In this document: one piece after another, positions 47,481 to 58,639 of the stretch
Position numbering within the stretch: the stretch's first letter is position 1
How the letters are laid out: each line of letters begins with the position of its first letter
NCBI RefSeq assembly: GCF_028453695.1
Contig: NC_135782.1
Coordinates: 16,114,190-16,178,189, forward strand
Direction of reading: 5' to 3'
Length of the DNA stretch: 64,000 bases
Source: Augochlora pura
Taxonomy: Eukaryota > Arthropoda > Insecta > Hymenoptera > Halictidae
Notes under the pieces: generated by a model
Told to the model about the DNA's origin: nothing
Database searches by the model: none
What the model saw: only the letters and a program-made list of their open reading frames with translations
Position numbers and translations under genes: made by a program

Positions 47481-47930
47481 TGGCTTCGCTATCTAGAAAT
47501 CTGAGGTACTCAGCATAATTAATTTAGTGCAACACATTCCCCGAATAAATCAACTTCGAATCTTGACGCAGTGTGCACCGCATGCGTTCCCTGCAGCGAG
47601 CGGAAAGACTGACTAATCGCTGAGCGGACCACGTTTACCTGTGGAAGCTAGTCGATTCTCCCTGATATATTGCAATTTTCGTGATAATTATTTATAGAAA
47701 TATAATATAAAACTATGTAGTATAATATAAAATATTCATAATAAATATATCAGAATTTAAAATATTATTTTTGAATAATTCAGTATTTAATTGTACAGTA
47801 TTTATTTAATTCAGTATTTAATTGTACAGTATTTATTTAATTCAGCATTATTTAATTTTTTAGAACTATATTAGATATAGTATATCAGAATTTAAAATAA
47901 TATTTATAAATAATTCAGTATTTAATTTTC
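47480..47930. repeat. Unassigned spacer then TTCAGTATTTAATTGTACAG array
   Basis: 47480-47680 is moderately GC-rich and unassigned. From 47760 a TATTTATTTAATTCAGTATTTAATT(G/T)TACAG unit of about 33 bp repeats several times. Confidence 0.6.
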
Positions 47931-47933
47931 TAG

Positions 47934-48081
47934 TATTTATTTAATTCAACATTTGATTTTCTACCTTTTATTTAATTTTAATTTTAATTTTCTTTTATTA
48001 AATGCTATAAAATTAAATAAAAGAAAATTCAAATTAAAATTAAATAAATGGTAGAAAATCAAATACTAAATTAAATAAACT
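47934..48081. repeat. Long hairpin: about 59-bp arms with 16-nt loop
   Basis: Left arm 47941-47999 and right arm 48016-48074 are inverted copies with about five mismatches. Both carry the landmark TTTGATTTTCTACC. The loop is 48000-48015. The pairing extends a few bases further outward on both sides. Arms are almost pure AT. A transcript of either strand would fold into a long stem. Confidence 0.9.
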
Positions 48082-48084
48082 ATA

Positions 48085-48370
48085 CTTCTGTGCGATACCA
48101 TAATCTACCCTTATTCAACAAAGCTTTTCGTAAGGGTTTTTAAACCAAGGAAAAATGCATACGACGATTCTTGGCTTTTTCGGCGCACGCTTCAGTGGAG
48201 GATTTTTTTTTAATAAAAATAAATAAGGGGGTTTGAAAGAGCAGACAATAACCTTTAAAACAAGACGAAGCTGACCTCTGCACGATTTTTTTTCGCGGAG
48301 TTACAGTAGTTTGAATATCGATACAATATTTGATTTATTCGTTGTTAACAATATTATTTGATGTTTCTTG
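48085..48370. other. Non-coding spacer
   Basis: No feature recognised. Confidence 0.4.
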
Positions 48371-48374
48371 TAGG

Positions 48375-48600
48375 ATAATTAAACAGTTCCACACTTAAAC
48401 AATTTTGGAATTAAACAGATTTATAATTGAACAGTTTCATAATTAAAAGTTCTACAATGAAACAATCTTGGAATTAAACAGTTTCATAATGAAATAGTTT
48501 TATAATTAAACAGTTTTATAATGAAACACTATTATAATTAAACAATTTTATAATAAAACAATATTATAATTAAACAGTCTCTTAATTAAACATATATTAA
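48375..48600. repeat. ATAATTAAACAGTTTTATAATGAAAC minisatellite
   Basis: About ten units of 13-26 bp alternating 'TAATTAAACA' and 'TAATGAAACA' forms. Confidence 0.8.
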
Positions 48601-49000
48601 ATGACCCAATCAGATAATTTATCCCCCAATGACGAAATTATTGCAATTTAAAACGAATCTGAAAATAAAATAGTAAAAATATTCAAATATCGATATATTA
48701 TTTTTGGTTTATTTAAATTATTAAGGAAAGAGTTATCCAAGTTTCTACTTCGTTGCAAATCGATACAGACAATGCTGCTTTTGTAGAAGCCTTCGTAATC
48801 GGCTGCCAGAACGAGATATGTGAATGCATCGTTCCTCTACCCCATGCACATTTGCTCGCAGTTTTCCAATATATAGGGAATTCTTTAACAAAGGGGATGA
48901 AAAGAGGAATTCCTCCAATAAGAGGGTGACATTTCATGTCGTGAAATGTATAATCGAACGTTTCGAATCTAACGAGCATTTTCAGCTGAAAATATTTCGA
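48600..49000. other. Unassigned stretch
   Basis: The interval 48713-48979 has balanced composition and short frames open on both strands (about 88 codons each). I recognise neither translation. Confidence 0.3.
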
Positions 49001-49745
49001 ATGTGTTCCGTTTTTAATACAAATTATTTCATATTTGTCTCGATATTTTTAATACAAATTATTTCAGATGTGACTCGATATTTTTAATACAAATTATTTC
49101 ATATTTATCTTGATATTATTACTGTAAAATATTTCAATTGTGTATCGATATTTTTAATGTAAAATATTCTAATTACATATTAGTTATTGTAATATAAATT
49201 ATTTCAAAACTGTCTCGATATTTTTAGTGTAAAATATTTCTATTTCATCTCGTCATTTTTAATGCAAAATATTCGAAGTAAATATCAATTATTATAATAT
49301 AAATTATTTTAATTCTTTTTCGATATTTTCAGTGTGAAATATTTCAATTATGCTACAGTATTTTTAATATAGAATATTTCAACTGTGCCACAGTATTTTT
49401 AATATAAAATATTCCATATAGGCCTCAATATTTTAAATATAAATTATATCAAATACGCCTCAATATTTTTAATATATATTATTTCAAACACATTTCAATA
49501 TTTTTAATATAAAATACCTCCAATATTTCTGAATTCTTCAACATAAATTATAACAAATATGCCTCAATATTTTAAATATAAATTATATCAAACAGGCCTC
49601 AATATTTTTAATATAAATTATAAATTTAATATAATTAAATATACCTCGAATTATTAACACAAATTATGTCCAAATATCCCTCGAGATATGCAACACAAAC
49701 TATATCAAACTCGCCCAATATTTTCACCATAAAACCGTGTCTCAA
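49000..49745. repeat. AATATTTTTAATATAAATTATTTCA minisatellite
   Basis: About 24 units of 28-32 bp with CTCGATATTTTTAATATAAA as core. C-containing positions vary (CTCGATA, CTCAATA, CACAGTA). Confidence 0.9.
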
Positions 49746-49749
49746 TATT

Positions 49750-50090
49750 TGGCTCTCGTGTCGCCAAATATTTGATTATGCCAAAAGAGGTACACGCTAG
49801 CGATCGGAACAGTATGCAATTCGAAACAATATTTTCTCAGGCTCCGATGCCCGCCGGATCGATGCACCCGACAAATGTACCCGGCGTAACTGTTTATGCT
49901 GAAATGCAATCGAATCGCGTTAATCTGTCGAGCGAACGCGCGCGCGTGCCGTTAAATAGGCAATCCGCTAATAAGTTAGCCGGTAGCTTATCGTTTCTGT
50001 TTATTGCGGCGCTCGGGGGCTCACGCAAATGTCAGAGACACGAAGTCGATTTTCTTGAAAGCCTCGCTGGGGACAATAAATAATCGCTGG
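49750..50090 (+). other. GC-rich island with a 103-codon frame
   Basis: An open frame runs from about 49772 to 50083, with the first in-frame ATG only a codon or two later. The translation is polar, without a motif I recognise (contains QSANKLAGSLSFLFIAALGG near the end, mildly hydrophobic). A gene cannot be excluded but island frames of this length occur elsewhere in this window by chance. Confidence 0.2.
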
Positions 50091-50419
50091 TCATCGAACG
50101 AACCAATCATCGTTCGCTATTCGGTGACAGATAAAATTACATTGCATTTGTAGGAACGACTTGTATTTAATATTTAACTATGGACGAGGGTGACTTTTAT
50201 TGTTAGTATTAAAATGTAGTATAATTTTAAGCTATTTTTTACTTTGTAAAAATAATTTATGAGGCTTCGTTAATTATTTATAAAAGGAAAAATGCTGACC
50301 AATTGTAGAGTGCATTTTAAATTATTATAGGTTTCTAGGAAAATTGAAATTATTGTATATAATTATAGTAGAGAATAGTATAGTATAGTACAGTATTTTA
50401 CAGTGCAGTATAATATATA

Positions 50420-51795
50420 ATTACGCTGCAGTAGATTTGTATGAAAATTAAAATATATATTTTTTAAATTACAGTAGATTCTTACAGAAATTTAAATAGA
50501 CATTATAAATCACAGTATAATTTTACAAAATTCAAATAGACATTTTAAGCCACCATGGATATTTATATAAATTTAAATAGACATTTTGCCCTATAGTAAA
50601 TTCCTATAAAAATTGAATAGTACATATCAACCCACAGTATCCTTCCTACAATAATTCAAACAGACGTTTTAACCATTAATAGATTTCTCCATAGTAACTT
50701 CAAATAACAGTATGTATATCTTCATACAAACTCGAACAAAAATTCAAATAGCAATAAATCGCCAGCAAAAATTCCTAGCGACGGAACGTCCACCTAAAAG
50801 CGTGTCATAATTGTCGGACGTCGCGACGAGGCATCGTGGTTCTCGAACGAATGAAAATCGTAATCGATTCCGCAAGTTTTGCAGTTCAAGGCGATGCATA
50901 TTGCGGGTAGGTATGTGGCAACACACCTGGTCTGCTCTCACCTTTCGTGTCCACATTTCATCGCTCCGGCCCCGTTTGAACGTTCCGTAGCTCGCCACCC
51001 CGCTTTTGTTTTCGCCTAAACCCGAGCGCCGAGTGCCCCACGCCCACCCCCCCTGAAAACCCCACGATTTAACACGGACGAGGAGAGAGAGGTGTTCACC
51101 GTCGGCTTCGTTCTAATTGCCAGCGATTTTTCACCTGGCCCGACAACCGTTGTCCCCTTTCCCATTCGCGACCGTGTTACACGGCCTGCGATTCGCTATC
51201 GATGCGCTACTCGACGAGCCGATCGCTGATAATTAAACTACGAATTTCGCGCGCTTTCTTTCGCGAATAAATCGTTGTGGTTTTTAATGCGGGGCTCGGT
51301 GGAACGTGGTTTTATTGTATAAAGCAACTGATGTAAGAGTGCAATTTTTACTAGGATGGTATATAATAATTTATAGTAATAGTGTGCGGTAAATAGTGTA
51401 GAATATATAATATAGTATGTATAAATTTTTATTTTGTTTTAGGATGTATATTTCGAGGTTTTATATTCAAGCTTTAGTCTCTAATTTTTAATTTTTGTAT
51501 TTCACCCTTATGAACGTGATCGATGTTTCCAATCGATAAGTGTTGAAGTTTGGCCAATAGATGGCAGTTTACAGTGATCTCCTTTACCGATACGAGGGAT
51601 CGGTAGTTGAACTTAACCTTGTTATTTCTAACAATTATAAAGAAGACAATTTTAACAAATAGCGCAGTGCTGATGCATCATTTACGTCCAGAGAAACTAC
51701 TAAAAATATAAGGAAGCTCCTGATCGGTCACTGCTCTTTATTCCAAGTCTAGGAAATCTAGGAAATCTGTCTTTCGCGCAAAGATGTGGACCTCA
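50420..51795. repeat. Segmental duplication, copy 1
   Basis: Direct repeat of about 58640-60060, offset 8206 bp at the core. Left flank: a 60-bp AAATTTAAATAGACATTTTA-type sub-repeat. Core (about 50700-51450): GC-rich in its middle and nearly identical between copies. Right flank: recognisable to the GGAAATCTGTCTTTCGCGC region but visibly more diverged. Copy 1 has an extra 50-bp segment (about 50610-50665) absent from copy 2. Confidence 0.92.
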
Positions 51796-52520
51796 AAGAA
51801 TAGTCTCCGCCCTCTGTACAATAGCCCCGCCCCTTGCACTTATTATATTAAGATATGGGCTGTTACAATATTATAATACTTTAGTAATAATATTATAATG
51901 CTTCAGTAATAATATTATAATACTTTAATAATAATATCCCAACGTCTCTTTAATTATTAATAAACAATTTTACTATTTTCGATCACCGGAAGTTGCGTCA
52001 ATGATTGCGAAAAATTGCGAGAACCGTGTCGATGCTGAGGATGCAGACGTTTGCTTGGGGAGAAGTGGGTCAGCACCGTAGTTTGAACTTTTTTTTTAGG
52101 GAACTTCCATCCGGCGAGAAAAATTGAATTCAAATAGCCGAGAACGCGCGTTGTCGAATATAGTGGTCGACCAATATTAAAAATTCCACTCCTGTTGATT
52201 GAAATCTTCAACCCTTACCCCCACACAGTTACAGCAACGAAGAAACAAGAACTCGAACTCATGCATCAAATACCACATAACATTTCACAACAACGACAAA
52301 ATTTATCGAAATTTATTTAAGACAAATTTATCGAAATTAATTCAAATCGAATTTATCGAAATTAATTCAAATCGAATTTATCGAAATTAATTTAAAACAA
52401 ATTTATATAAATCAGCTGTACCAAAATTTATATAAACCAAATATACCAAAATTAATATAAATTCACTAAAAATTGAAATTCGACTCTTCCAAATCTATTC
52501 AATTTTTTATTTATTTTTTA
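51795..52520. other. AT-rich stretch with AATTTATCGAAATTAATTCAAATCG array
   Basis: TAATAATATTATAATACTTTAG units near 51870-51935. A moderately GC-rich patch at 51975-52160. A nearly perfect 26-bp unit (AATTTATCGAAATTAATTCA with AAATCG) repeats at 52300-52400. Confidence 0.6.
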
Positions 52521-52522
52521 CT

Positions 52523-52819
52523 TTAATAATGTTTAAAAAAGCTTTCGGTTTTTTCCTTTCCTCGGAAAACCGCCGCTCTTTTATTTTGGTCCAGATACGA
52601 AGAATACGGATTAGAGCAAGGAGATATCAACTGGTACAGTAATTTAATTCCTTCACGAGCCCTGAGAAGGGCTTGCCGTTTATTTGGTATCCCTGGTCCG
52701 GAAATACAATCCTTTATAATTTCCACAGTCGTCAGGGATCCGGCCAGCACCGCTACAGAATTTATATATCCTCGGTCTGGTCTATTTTCGGCTGCCTTTC
52801 TCAATTGCCTTGACGCAGG
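52523..52819 (-). CDS. Open frame of unknown origin, no ATG
   Basis: A 98-codon minus-strand frame between stops (first codon after TGA near 52819) has no methionine at all, so it would have to be an internal or terminal exon or a fragment. Composition is protein-like: basic start (SRQLRKAAENRPDRGYINSV), alternating hydrophobic and charged residues in the middle (LTTVEIIKDCISGPG), and a Lys/Phe-rich end. A possible acceptor (ATTGAG) precedes it. It lies at the left edge of a GC-rich block (52560-54440) that also has other minus-strand frames. It could be a decayed mobile or viral gene or an exon. I do not recognise it. Confidence 0.22.
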   Translation of the reverse strand, partial: PASRQLRKAAENRPDRGYINSVAVLAGSLTTVEIIKDCISGPGIPNKRQALLRAREGIKLLYQLISPCSNPYSSYLDQNKRAAVFRGKEKTESFFKHY

Positions 52820-53135
52820 TCAGTTCCTTGGGCTTCTATAGACAAACGTGAATAAGAAATTAATTAGTTTATACCTTCTTATGATTGTTCCTGTGTTTCC
52901 TCACGATCCTCGCAACGATGCTCGTGCGATCGGAGGGGGAACGTCACACCTCACTGCGTAGCGCAGCGGGATTAGTGGACTGTATTTGTTGACGATTCCC
53001 GTTCTATTCCCGCGACAATTGAGTTGTGCAGGCTCCAATCAAGGTGCAATCGGTGTCGCTGCAATAGTAAATCGCTGTTTGTTACCTCGACGTGCAGTTC
53101 GGTGGAGGTTGTAAGGCTCCACTGGTGCCGTCCGA

Positions 53136-53547
53136 GGTGGAGGCCGATCCGGGCTTTAACGTCGACTCAGCGCCGCTCTTCCCTCCAACCTCGCGTGATG
53201 CTTCTATTCGTCACCAATCGCGAGGAGGTCGAAGAAGCTGGACCGGACACTCGCCGGTATCCGCAACGTCCACTGCCCAAGAATGCTTCTACTCGTCACC
53301 TTGGCAGCTTCGGGACGGTCGTAACCGGAGGCTCACAGGCAGGTGGAGGCCGATCCGGGCTTTAACGGGGTCGCAACGCCGCTCTTCCCTTCAACCTCGC
53401 GTGATGCTTCTATTCGTCACCAACCGCGAGGAGGTCGAAGAAGCTGGACCGGACACTCGCCGGTCTCCGCAACGTCCACTGCCCAAGAATGCTTCTATTC
53501 GTCACCTTGGCAGCTTAGGGATGGGCGTATCCGGAACTTCACAGGCC
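53136..53547. repeat. 206-bp tandem duplication
   Basis: Unit 1 (about 53136-53341) and unit 2 (about 53342-53547) start GGTGGAGGCCGATCCGGGCT and differ at roughly 10-12 positions. Because 206 is not a multiple of three, the same peptide reads in two different frames in the two copies (RWRPIRAL appears in one frame in unit 1 and in another in unit 2). A 231-codon plus-strand frame crossing both has no ATG at its start and is therefore doubtful. Confidence 0.92.
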
Positions 53548-54440
53548 TGGTCGCTCGAGGGCGAGGCACGAACTTCACCGTGGCCGTACTCCAATCAAGT
53601 CACCGACGACGGTATCCCTGAAGAAGGTGCCGGACGCGTCGACGGAGGTATCCCTAAAGGCCTTCCCGACGTCGACGGTTCCCTTTCGTGCTGCAGCAAT
53701 TACTCCTTTAACACTTTTTATCCACCTGGTCTGAACCGCGGTAAGACAGCCGGTCGAGGTCGATTTCCGTTCTCGCGGCCTGATTAGGTTATAATCGGCG
53801 GCACACGGTTAAATCCTACTCGTACCGGCGGGTTTTTCACCGTCTTGTTCCGCTCCCTAGACCAGGGCTTCCTTGAAATAATCTGCCAAGCTCTTAACAC
53901 GGTAGTGATGTTCACTCCGGACAAGCTGGCTCACAATATTAATAAGTTCGAATAGGTCTCCTGTTTGAGTATTATCGAGAGACTAGTATTCCGATCCTCG
54001 GCAGCAATCCTTGCTCCGCTCGGAATTAATCTCTTCTCAACTTTCTCAAAAGGTGAAGAACGTACGTGGACGATTTCCTCGACCTTTCCTGTCGACTGTC
54101 TAAACTCGAATCTCTCGCAGTCAGCTGTGCGAATGCCGTGCTATCCTGATTAACCGTCACGCGGCGCTGACTGCCACGTATGTCTATCCCGCTTGTATCC
54201 ATCGCGTTGCTCTCTTTCTCGTGGCGGTATATTCTCACCGCTCGCGTTTTAAAATTATGAACATGTTCTACCGGACTTGACTTTCGCCGGGCAACACTTC
54301 GTGAATTTAACCGAAATCGAGCGTTTCAGCATAGTTTTTCTATCATCTATTGTTAGCTCGCGTCGTCCCCTTGAAAGGCACCGCCCGGGGGTCACGCGGC
54401 ACAATAGGCACAGAAACTCCGTTAACCTCCGCTAACGGCT
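53548..54440. other. GC-rich block, possible decayed element
   Basis: Continuous with the tandem duplication and compositionally unlike its AT-rich surroundings on both sides. No LTR, terminal inverted repeat or conserved motif was found by eye. Confidence 0.3.
54026..54202 (-). CDS. Possible 58-residue open frame, unknown function
   Basis: ATG at 54202 opens 58 codons ending TAA at 54026-54028. The frame is open upstream another 12 codons. The translation begins MDTSGIDIRGSQRRVTV, is Ser/Arg/Gln-rich in the middle, and ends in a basic leucine stretch (YVLHLLRKLRRD). It is on the same strand as the frame at 52523-52819, inside the same GC-rich block. The two could be parts of one interrupted gene, but I cannot trace splice sites between them. 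Confidence 0.18.
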   Translation of the reverse strand: MDTSGIDIRGSQRRVTVNQDSTAFAQLTARDSSLDSRQERSRKSSTYVLHLLRKLRRD

Positions 54441-55250
54441 ACAATTTAAACAAATAAACTATAGCAAAAAGATCACAATGTCTGTGAAATTCACTAATTT
54501 CCCTTTGTTTCCGTTCGACGTTCAACCAATGCAGCTCGGTGAAAAATAAATTATTCCGATAAAATTCGTTCGTAATTATGCTCGCTGGTAATTATGTTCG
54601 TTCATAATAATCATATCGAGAGCGATATTACGGCGATGTTATGAAACGTTCCGCGGGCATTATCCGCGTTCATTATCCGCGGTAGAGTATTGTATTCCAA
54701 TATCCAATCATGTTGCGGGATCGCTGGTATTTGTAATGGGAGGTTTGCCGAAGGAGTATTAAGAAGCTAAGAGACATCCTCGACGGTAGAGATCCGCCGC
54801 GCGGATGTTTTCTCGCTTGTACCGCAGCAGCATCCATTACTGTTGCAACGCGATACGTTGCGGCAAGCGGAAACACCGGTGCCGGCAGAGGTATAAACAT
54901 TTATTTCCCTCGACGAGTTCAACAGTTTCCACGAATCTTGGAACGTGGTACAGTTACAGTCGAACTGTGTTGCAATGTATAGCAGTCAGATACCAACTTT
55001 GAGGTTAGGTTTATATTTAATAATAAACGGTTTATATTTAGTAAGTGTCAGTGAAAGAAATTGTTAATTAACTAATCTATTTTTATTTCTAAATTGACTG
55101 AGGTTTATATATATAAATAACTTTGACTGAGATTTGTTGTACATTTAGTAGTGTATTGTTGTTTAGAAATTGAAAGATTTATTGTTATTTATAGGTTGAC
55201 TGATGTATTGTTATTTGTAGATTGATTAGTTTATTATTCTTTAAAAATCT
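54440..55250. other. Mixed-composition stretch
   Basis: GC-richer patch at 54640-54960 with overlapping short frames on both strands. Then AT-rich TTGTTATTTATAGGTTGACTGA-like repeats (55010-55240). Confidence 0.4.
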
Positions 55251-55575
55251 ATTATAAATCTATGATATATGTAGTATTTTAATATAGTCTGTAATGTATA
55301 ATATTTAATGTGATATATAATCTGTGATATAATATGTAATCTATAATGTAATATATAATTTGTAATATAATATGCAATCTGTGATCTTTTATATAATATG
55401 TAATATAATACATAATCTATAAAATAATATACAATTTATAACGTAACATACAATGTATAATATACAATCTTACAAATTAACCAATCTACGACAACTAATA
55501 TTGAATGATCCATGCTCTAACATATAATCTGTAATATAATATACAATCTATAACATAACATATTATAACCTCATA
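55250..55575. repeat. TAATATATAATCTGTAATATAA array
   Basis: Degenerate 20-25 bp TA-rich units ending in two copies of a longer AATATACAATCTATAAC..TTAACCAATCTAC block (about 55440-55590). Confidence 0.75.
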
Positions 55576-55704
55576 AATTAACCAATCTACACCGATGTAC
55601 AGCTAACAGAATTAAACTCACGCGACTACACGTATTTCATCATGTCAAATAGTCTCGTATTAGTCTCCATGGTGACTTAAAATTATTATATACTATAACA
55701 ATAG

Positions 55705-56015
55705 ATTCCTGAGATAATTTCAAGCAACTTTCTCCTTTACAAAATTGTTCTACGAGGTCTCGTTATCGAGTTATAAAGGAAAACACTGACAGAGCGTGAC
55801 AGCTAGTGACACACGGTGGCGGCAGCCATATTGCGCACAGCCATCTTGCGCGTGGCTGCTGCGGTGAGTCACCGCTGCCGCGATGAGTCTCGCGAACGGG
55901 GCTGAGGCCCTAGCTAACGTAACCAAGTGTTTTTTGTTAATATCTCGTTAACAAAGCTTTGTAGAGCATTTCGGCAAAGGAAAAAGTTGTTTCAAATGAC
56001 CCGGGGAACCTATAG
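55705..56015. mobile_element. Palindromic MITE-like element
   Basis: The left arm (about 55710-55785) in reverse complement reads TAACTCGATAACGAGACCTC, GTAGAACAATTTTGTAAAGG and AGAAAGTTGCTTGAAAT. The right arm (about 55935-56012) reads TATCTCGTTAACAAAGCTTT, GTAGAGCATTTCGGCAAAGG and AAAAAGTTGTTTCAAAT. The 150-bp centre is GC-rich and made of GCTGCGGTGAGTCACCGCTG-like near-palindromes. Same family architecture as 27.3 kb and the window start. No coding capacity. Confidence 0.75.
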
Positions 56016-56029
56016 GAATTAACAAACAT

Positions 56030-56720
56030 TTGAAAAATCAAAAAACCACCTACAGATCAGTCCAATTATCCTATTATATTGGAAACAAAGTAATCTCTGC
56101 GATTCTTGAAGGTCCGCTTTCGAGATTCGCCATTAGGATGACTCGAATGTCCATTTGGAGCTTCTTAAATGCCAATACCACCGTTGTTTAATCGCGATTC
56201 GAAGGATACGACGCAATCCAAGGATAACATCGAGAATCCGAGCGTCGTTGGCTGAATAGGAACAATGTCCACGCGGTGATTAATCCGAATTTATCGCTTC
56301 TCGACGGGTGCAGAAATGCCGGAATTGTTTTCCCGTCCATCGACTGGCATCGTGGCGCGCCTTGTTCTCGGGTTTGCGAGAGGATCGCGGCGAGAAGTCC
56401 GTGGATGATGCGCCCTCCGCGGATCGAGAATTACGAGGTGTCGCCGCGGCGGAATACTAATAGCCGTTTGTTGGCCGTAATACAGGAAATAACCCACCGC
56501 GGATGATAAACGCGTTAAAGGCTCGTTCCAGGCCTGGGTCGGTTTAGGCGATCGTTTGGCACGCAGCGGCCGCCATAAACGACCGGTACAAAAATGATTG
56601 GCCAGCGGTAATTGGGTCGATGCTTTCCACCGGGTTCTGCTTTTTAAGCGGTGACGACAAATCGTTGGCGGGCTAAGAGGCATTAAATATTTTTATCCTT
56701 TTGCGCGCAGCTATTTAATA
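56030..56720. other. GC-rich island, no convincing gene
   Basis: The island at 56150-56680 has frames of 76 and 130 codons on opposite strands across the same bases. Confidence 0.3.
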
Positions 56721-57790
56721 CCGCTTACACTATAACCCCTACATGGAATACCCTTTTCTGGGGGATACAAATTTATGAGAACATCTTAAAGCAGATTGGA
56801 ACACAGGACATTTTTAAGACGTATCTAGGACATTCTAAATTATCTTTATCTTTTTTATTATATAATTAGACGCCTTAAAAGTGCAATAATACTTCGCCTT
56901 TCTCGCAGTGGGGGTTATGTGACTCTTGTTAATTTTTTTCCTCCTCCATGACACCAGATCAGAGTTTTTAGTGACAGGGTTCCCCCAATCGGGAATCTCG
57001 TTGACGAAACAGGTGGCGGCGGTTAGATCACAGCTGCCTAGACTATGGCAAATGGACGATAATTGCTGAGTCATGTATAAACGGAGATTACATGGATCTA
57101 GACGGCGCTGGAATTAATTAAGTTCGCAGGGGGTGTCGGGAGAAATTAAATAAACTTCGGTCGGGTAAGGGCGATCCTAAAACAACAAAGTGTCGCAGCG
57201 AGTTTATCGATTCGGTGAAAACGGTCCTGCGGCGCGACGTCGCAATTTTATGGATATTAGTTTAGCGGTTAATGCATTAATCATCCACTTGAATTTCAAT
57301 TCTCAAACGGCGGACACTCGATGCAGCGGAGGAGTAGCCGTGGGGGAGGGGGGCGGGGGTGGCCACCCTGATTTATCCGCTGCCATAACTTTCTTTTTAC
57401 CTGCCGCCGATTCTATACGGGGTGCTCTCTACGATAGTTCCGTCGATTTTTCGGGCGTTTAGGGTAATATAAGAAAAGAATTTTTGAGGTTAAAGTTAAC
57501 AGGTACTTCGAGAAAAATATAGTGAAATAATACAAATTTCGAGAAATTGTTTTATTTGATATTTAGAATTTGTTAAGTGGTATTCTATATTTTTTATTAT
57601 ACAGTGTTATAGTCAACGGAGAAACGAATTTAATGATATAGCACACCATGGCCCTCGAGTGAATTTTAGCTAAAAATTTTGCAATAATTAAAAAAGTAAT
57701 TTTGTTAAAAAAGGGTAGAAATTATTGTGAGAGGGGCATTGTGTGATACCTCGTCGAATTCGTCTCTTCGTCAGCTATAACCCTGTGAAA
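56720..57790. other. Non-coding with a small island (57180-57470)
   Basis: A 90-codon frame at 57190-57462 starts at GTG and has a glycine-rich run from GGGGGAGGGGGGCGGGGG-type sequence. Not accepted as a gene. Confidence 0.35.
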
Positions 57791-57794
57791 TAAA

Positions 57795-57943
57795 ATATAC
57801 AGGGTGCTCATTAAAAAAGTGAACTTTATGAAAGATAAATGAATTTCTCAAGATTTTTATTTTTGCTCCTTGTATTCCTTAAAATATTTTTCTGAAAATG
57901 CTTTAAAAATTGGTGGGGGTATTAGGGTGAACACCCTGTATAA
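57795..57943. mobile_element. Small MITE with TATACAGGGTG ends
   Basis: A 149-bp segment opens TATACAGGGTGCTCA (from 57796) and closes GGTGAACACCCTGTATA (to 57942): inverted 11-bp ends. The interior is AT-rich with no coding capacity. The ends are flanked by A/T-rich bases compatible with a TA target duplication. Single ends of the same motif lie at 12.2 and 16.0 kb. Confidence 0.65.
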
Positions 57944-57944
57944 T

Positions 57945-58600
57945 GCAGTGTTGGTTTAACAAATTAGCGAGCAAGGGTCCGTTTCTTTTTATTTCTCGCA
58001 AGGACTTCTTCCTAATGAATCCTCGGACGCGCATGAACCGGATGAAATTCCATTAATGAAAATGAACGCTGGCTTTGACACGGCGGCGTGGACGTTTAAT
58101 AAAATGGGAACCGTCGATTGACTGTCCACGAATCTCTTCCCCCTCACACACCTCCCCCATAGGACCGAATCGCAGCGACTGTATTTCGCAGCGATCGCTG
58201 TGTCGGAGCCAATCAGGGGACTTTGTTCGCGGAATTGCCGTTATTTCGTCGAGACGATCGGCCAATTAGAATTTACTTGTAATCCTGTTGGAGAATTTGC
58301 ATACCGGAATTCTATCGGACTATTTTTATCGTATCCAATCGATGCGGCAAATCACGAGCATTTATTTATAAAATTGCGAGATTTACAGGGGCGATGTAAA
58401 CTGGCTAGGGGCATATTGTGAAACGGACGAAACGTGAGCGACATACTCATTATCTCACGTTTGAAAAACCCACGTTTCTGCCATAAGTTCACTCTATAGG
58501 AATTTGAATGGACGGTTTAATTTATGGCGGATTCTTGTGGAAACTTAAATTGGAATTCTACGTTGTGGTAGATGTTTATACTTTATGCAGGAATTTTTTC
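57945..58600. other. Mixed island, no convincing gene
   Basis: 58040-58440 is moderately GC-rich, with 64-73 codon frames on both strands. Confidence 0.35.
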
Positions 58601-58639
58601 GATTCGTTTTAGATTCGTACAAAAATTGATATATACACG

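Noticed and set aside
50744..50998. 84-codon frame conserved between the two duplicated copies (50744-50998 and 58950-59204)
   Set aside because: It begins with GTG, not ATG, and its conservation is explained by the whole core being nearly identical, including surrounding non-coding bases.
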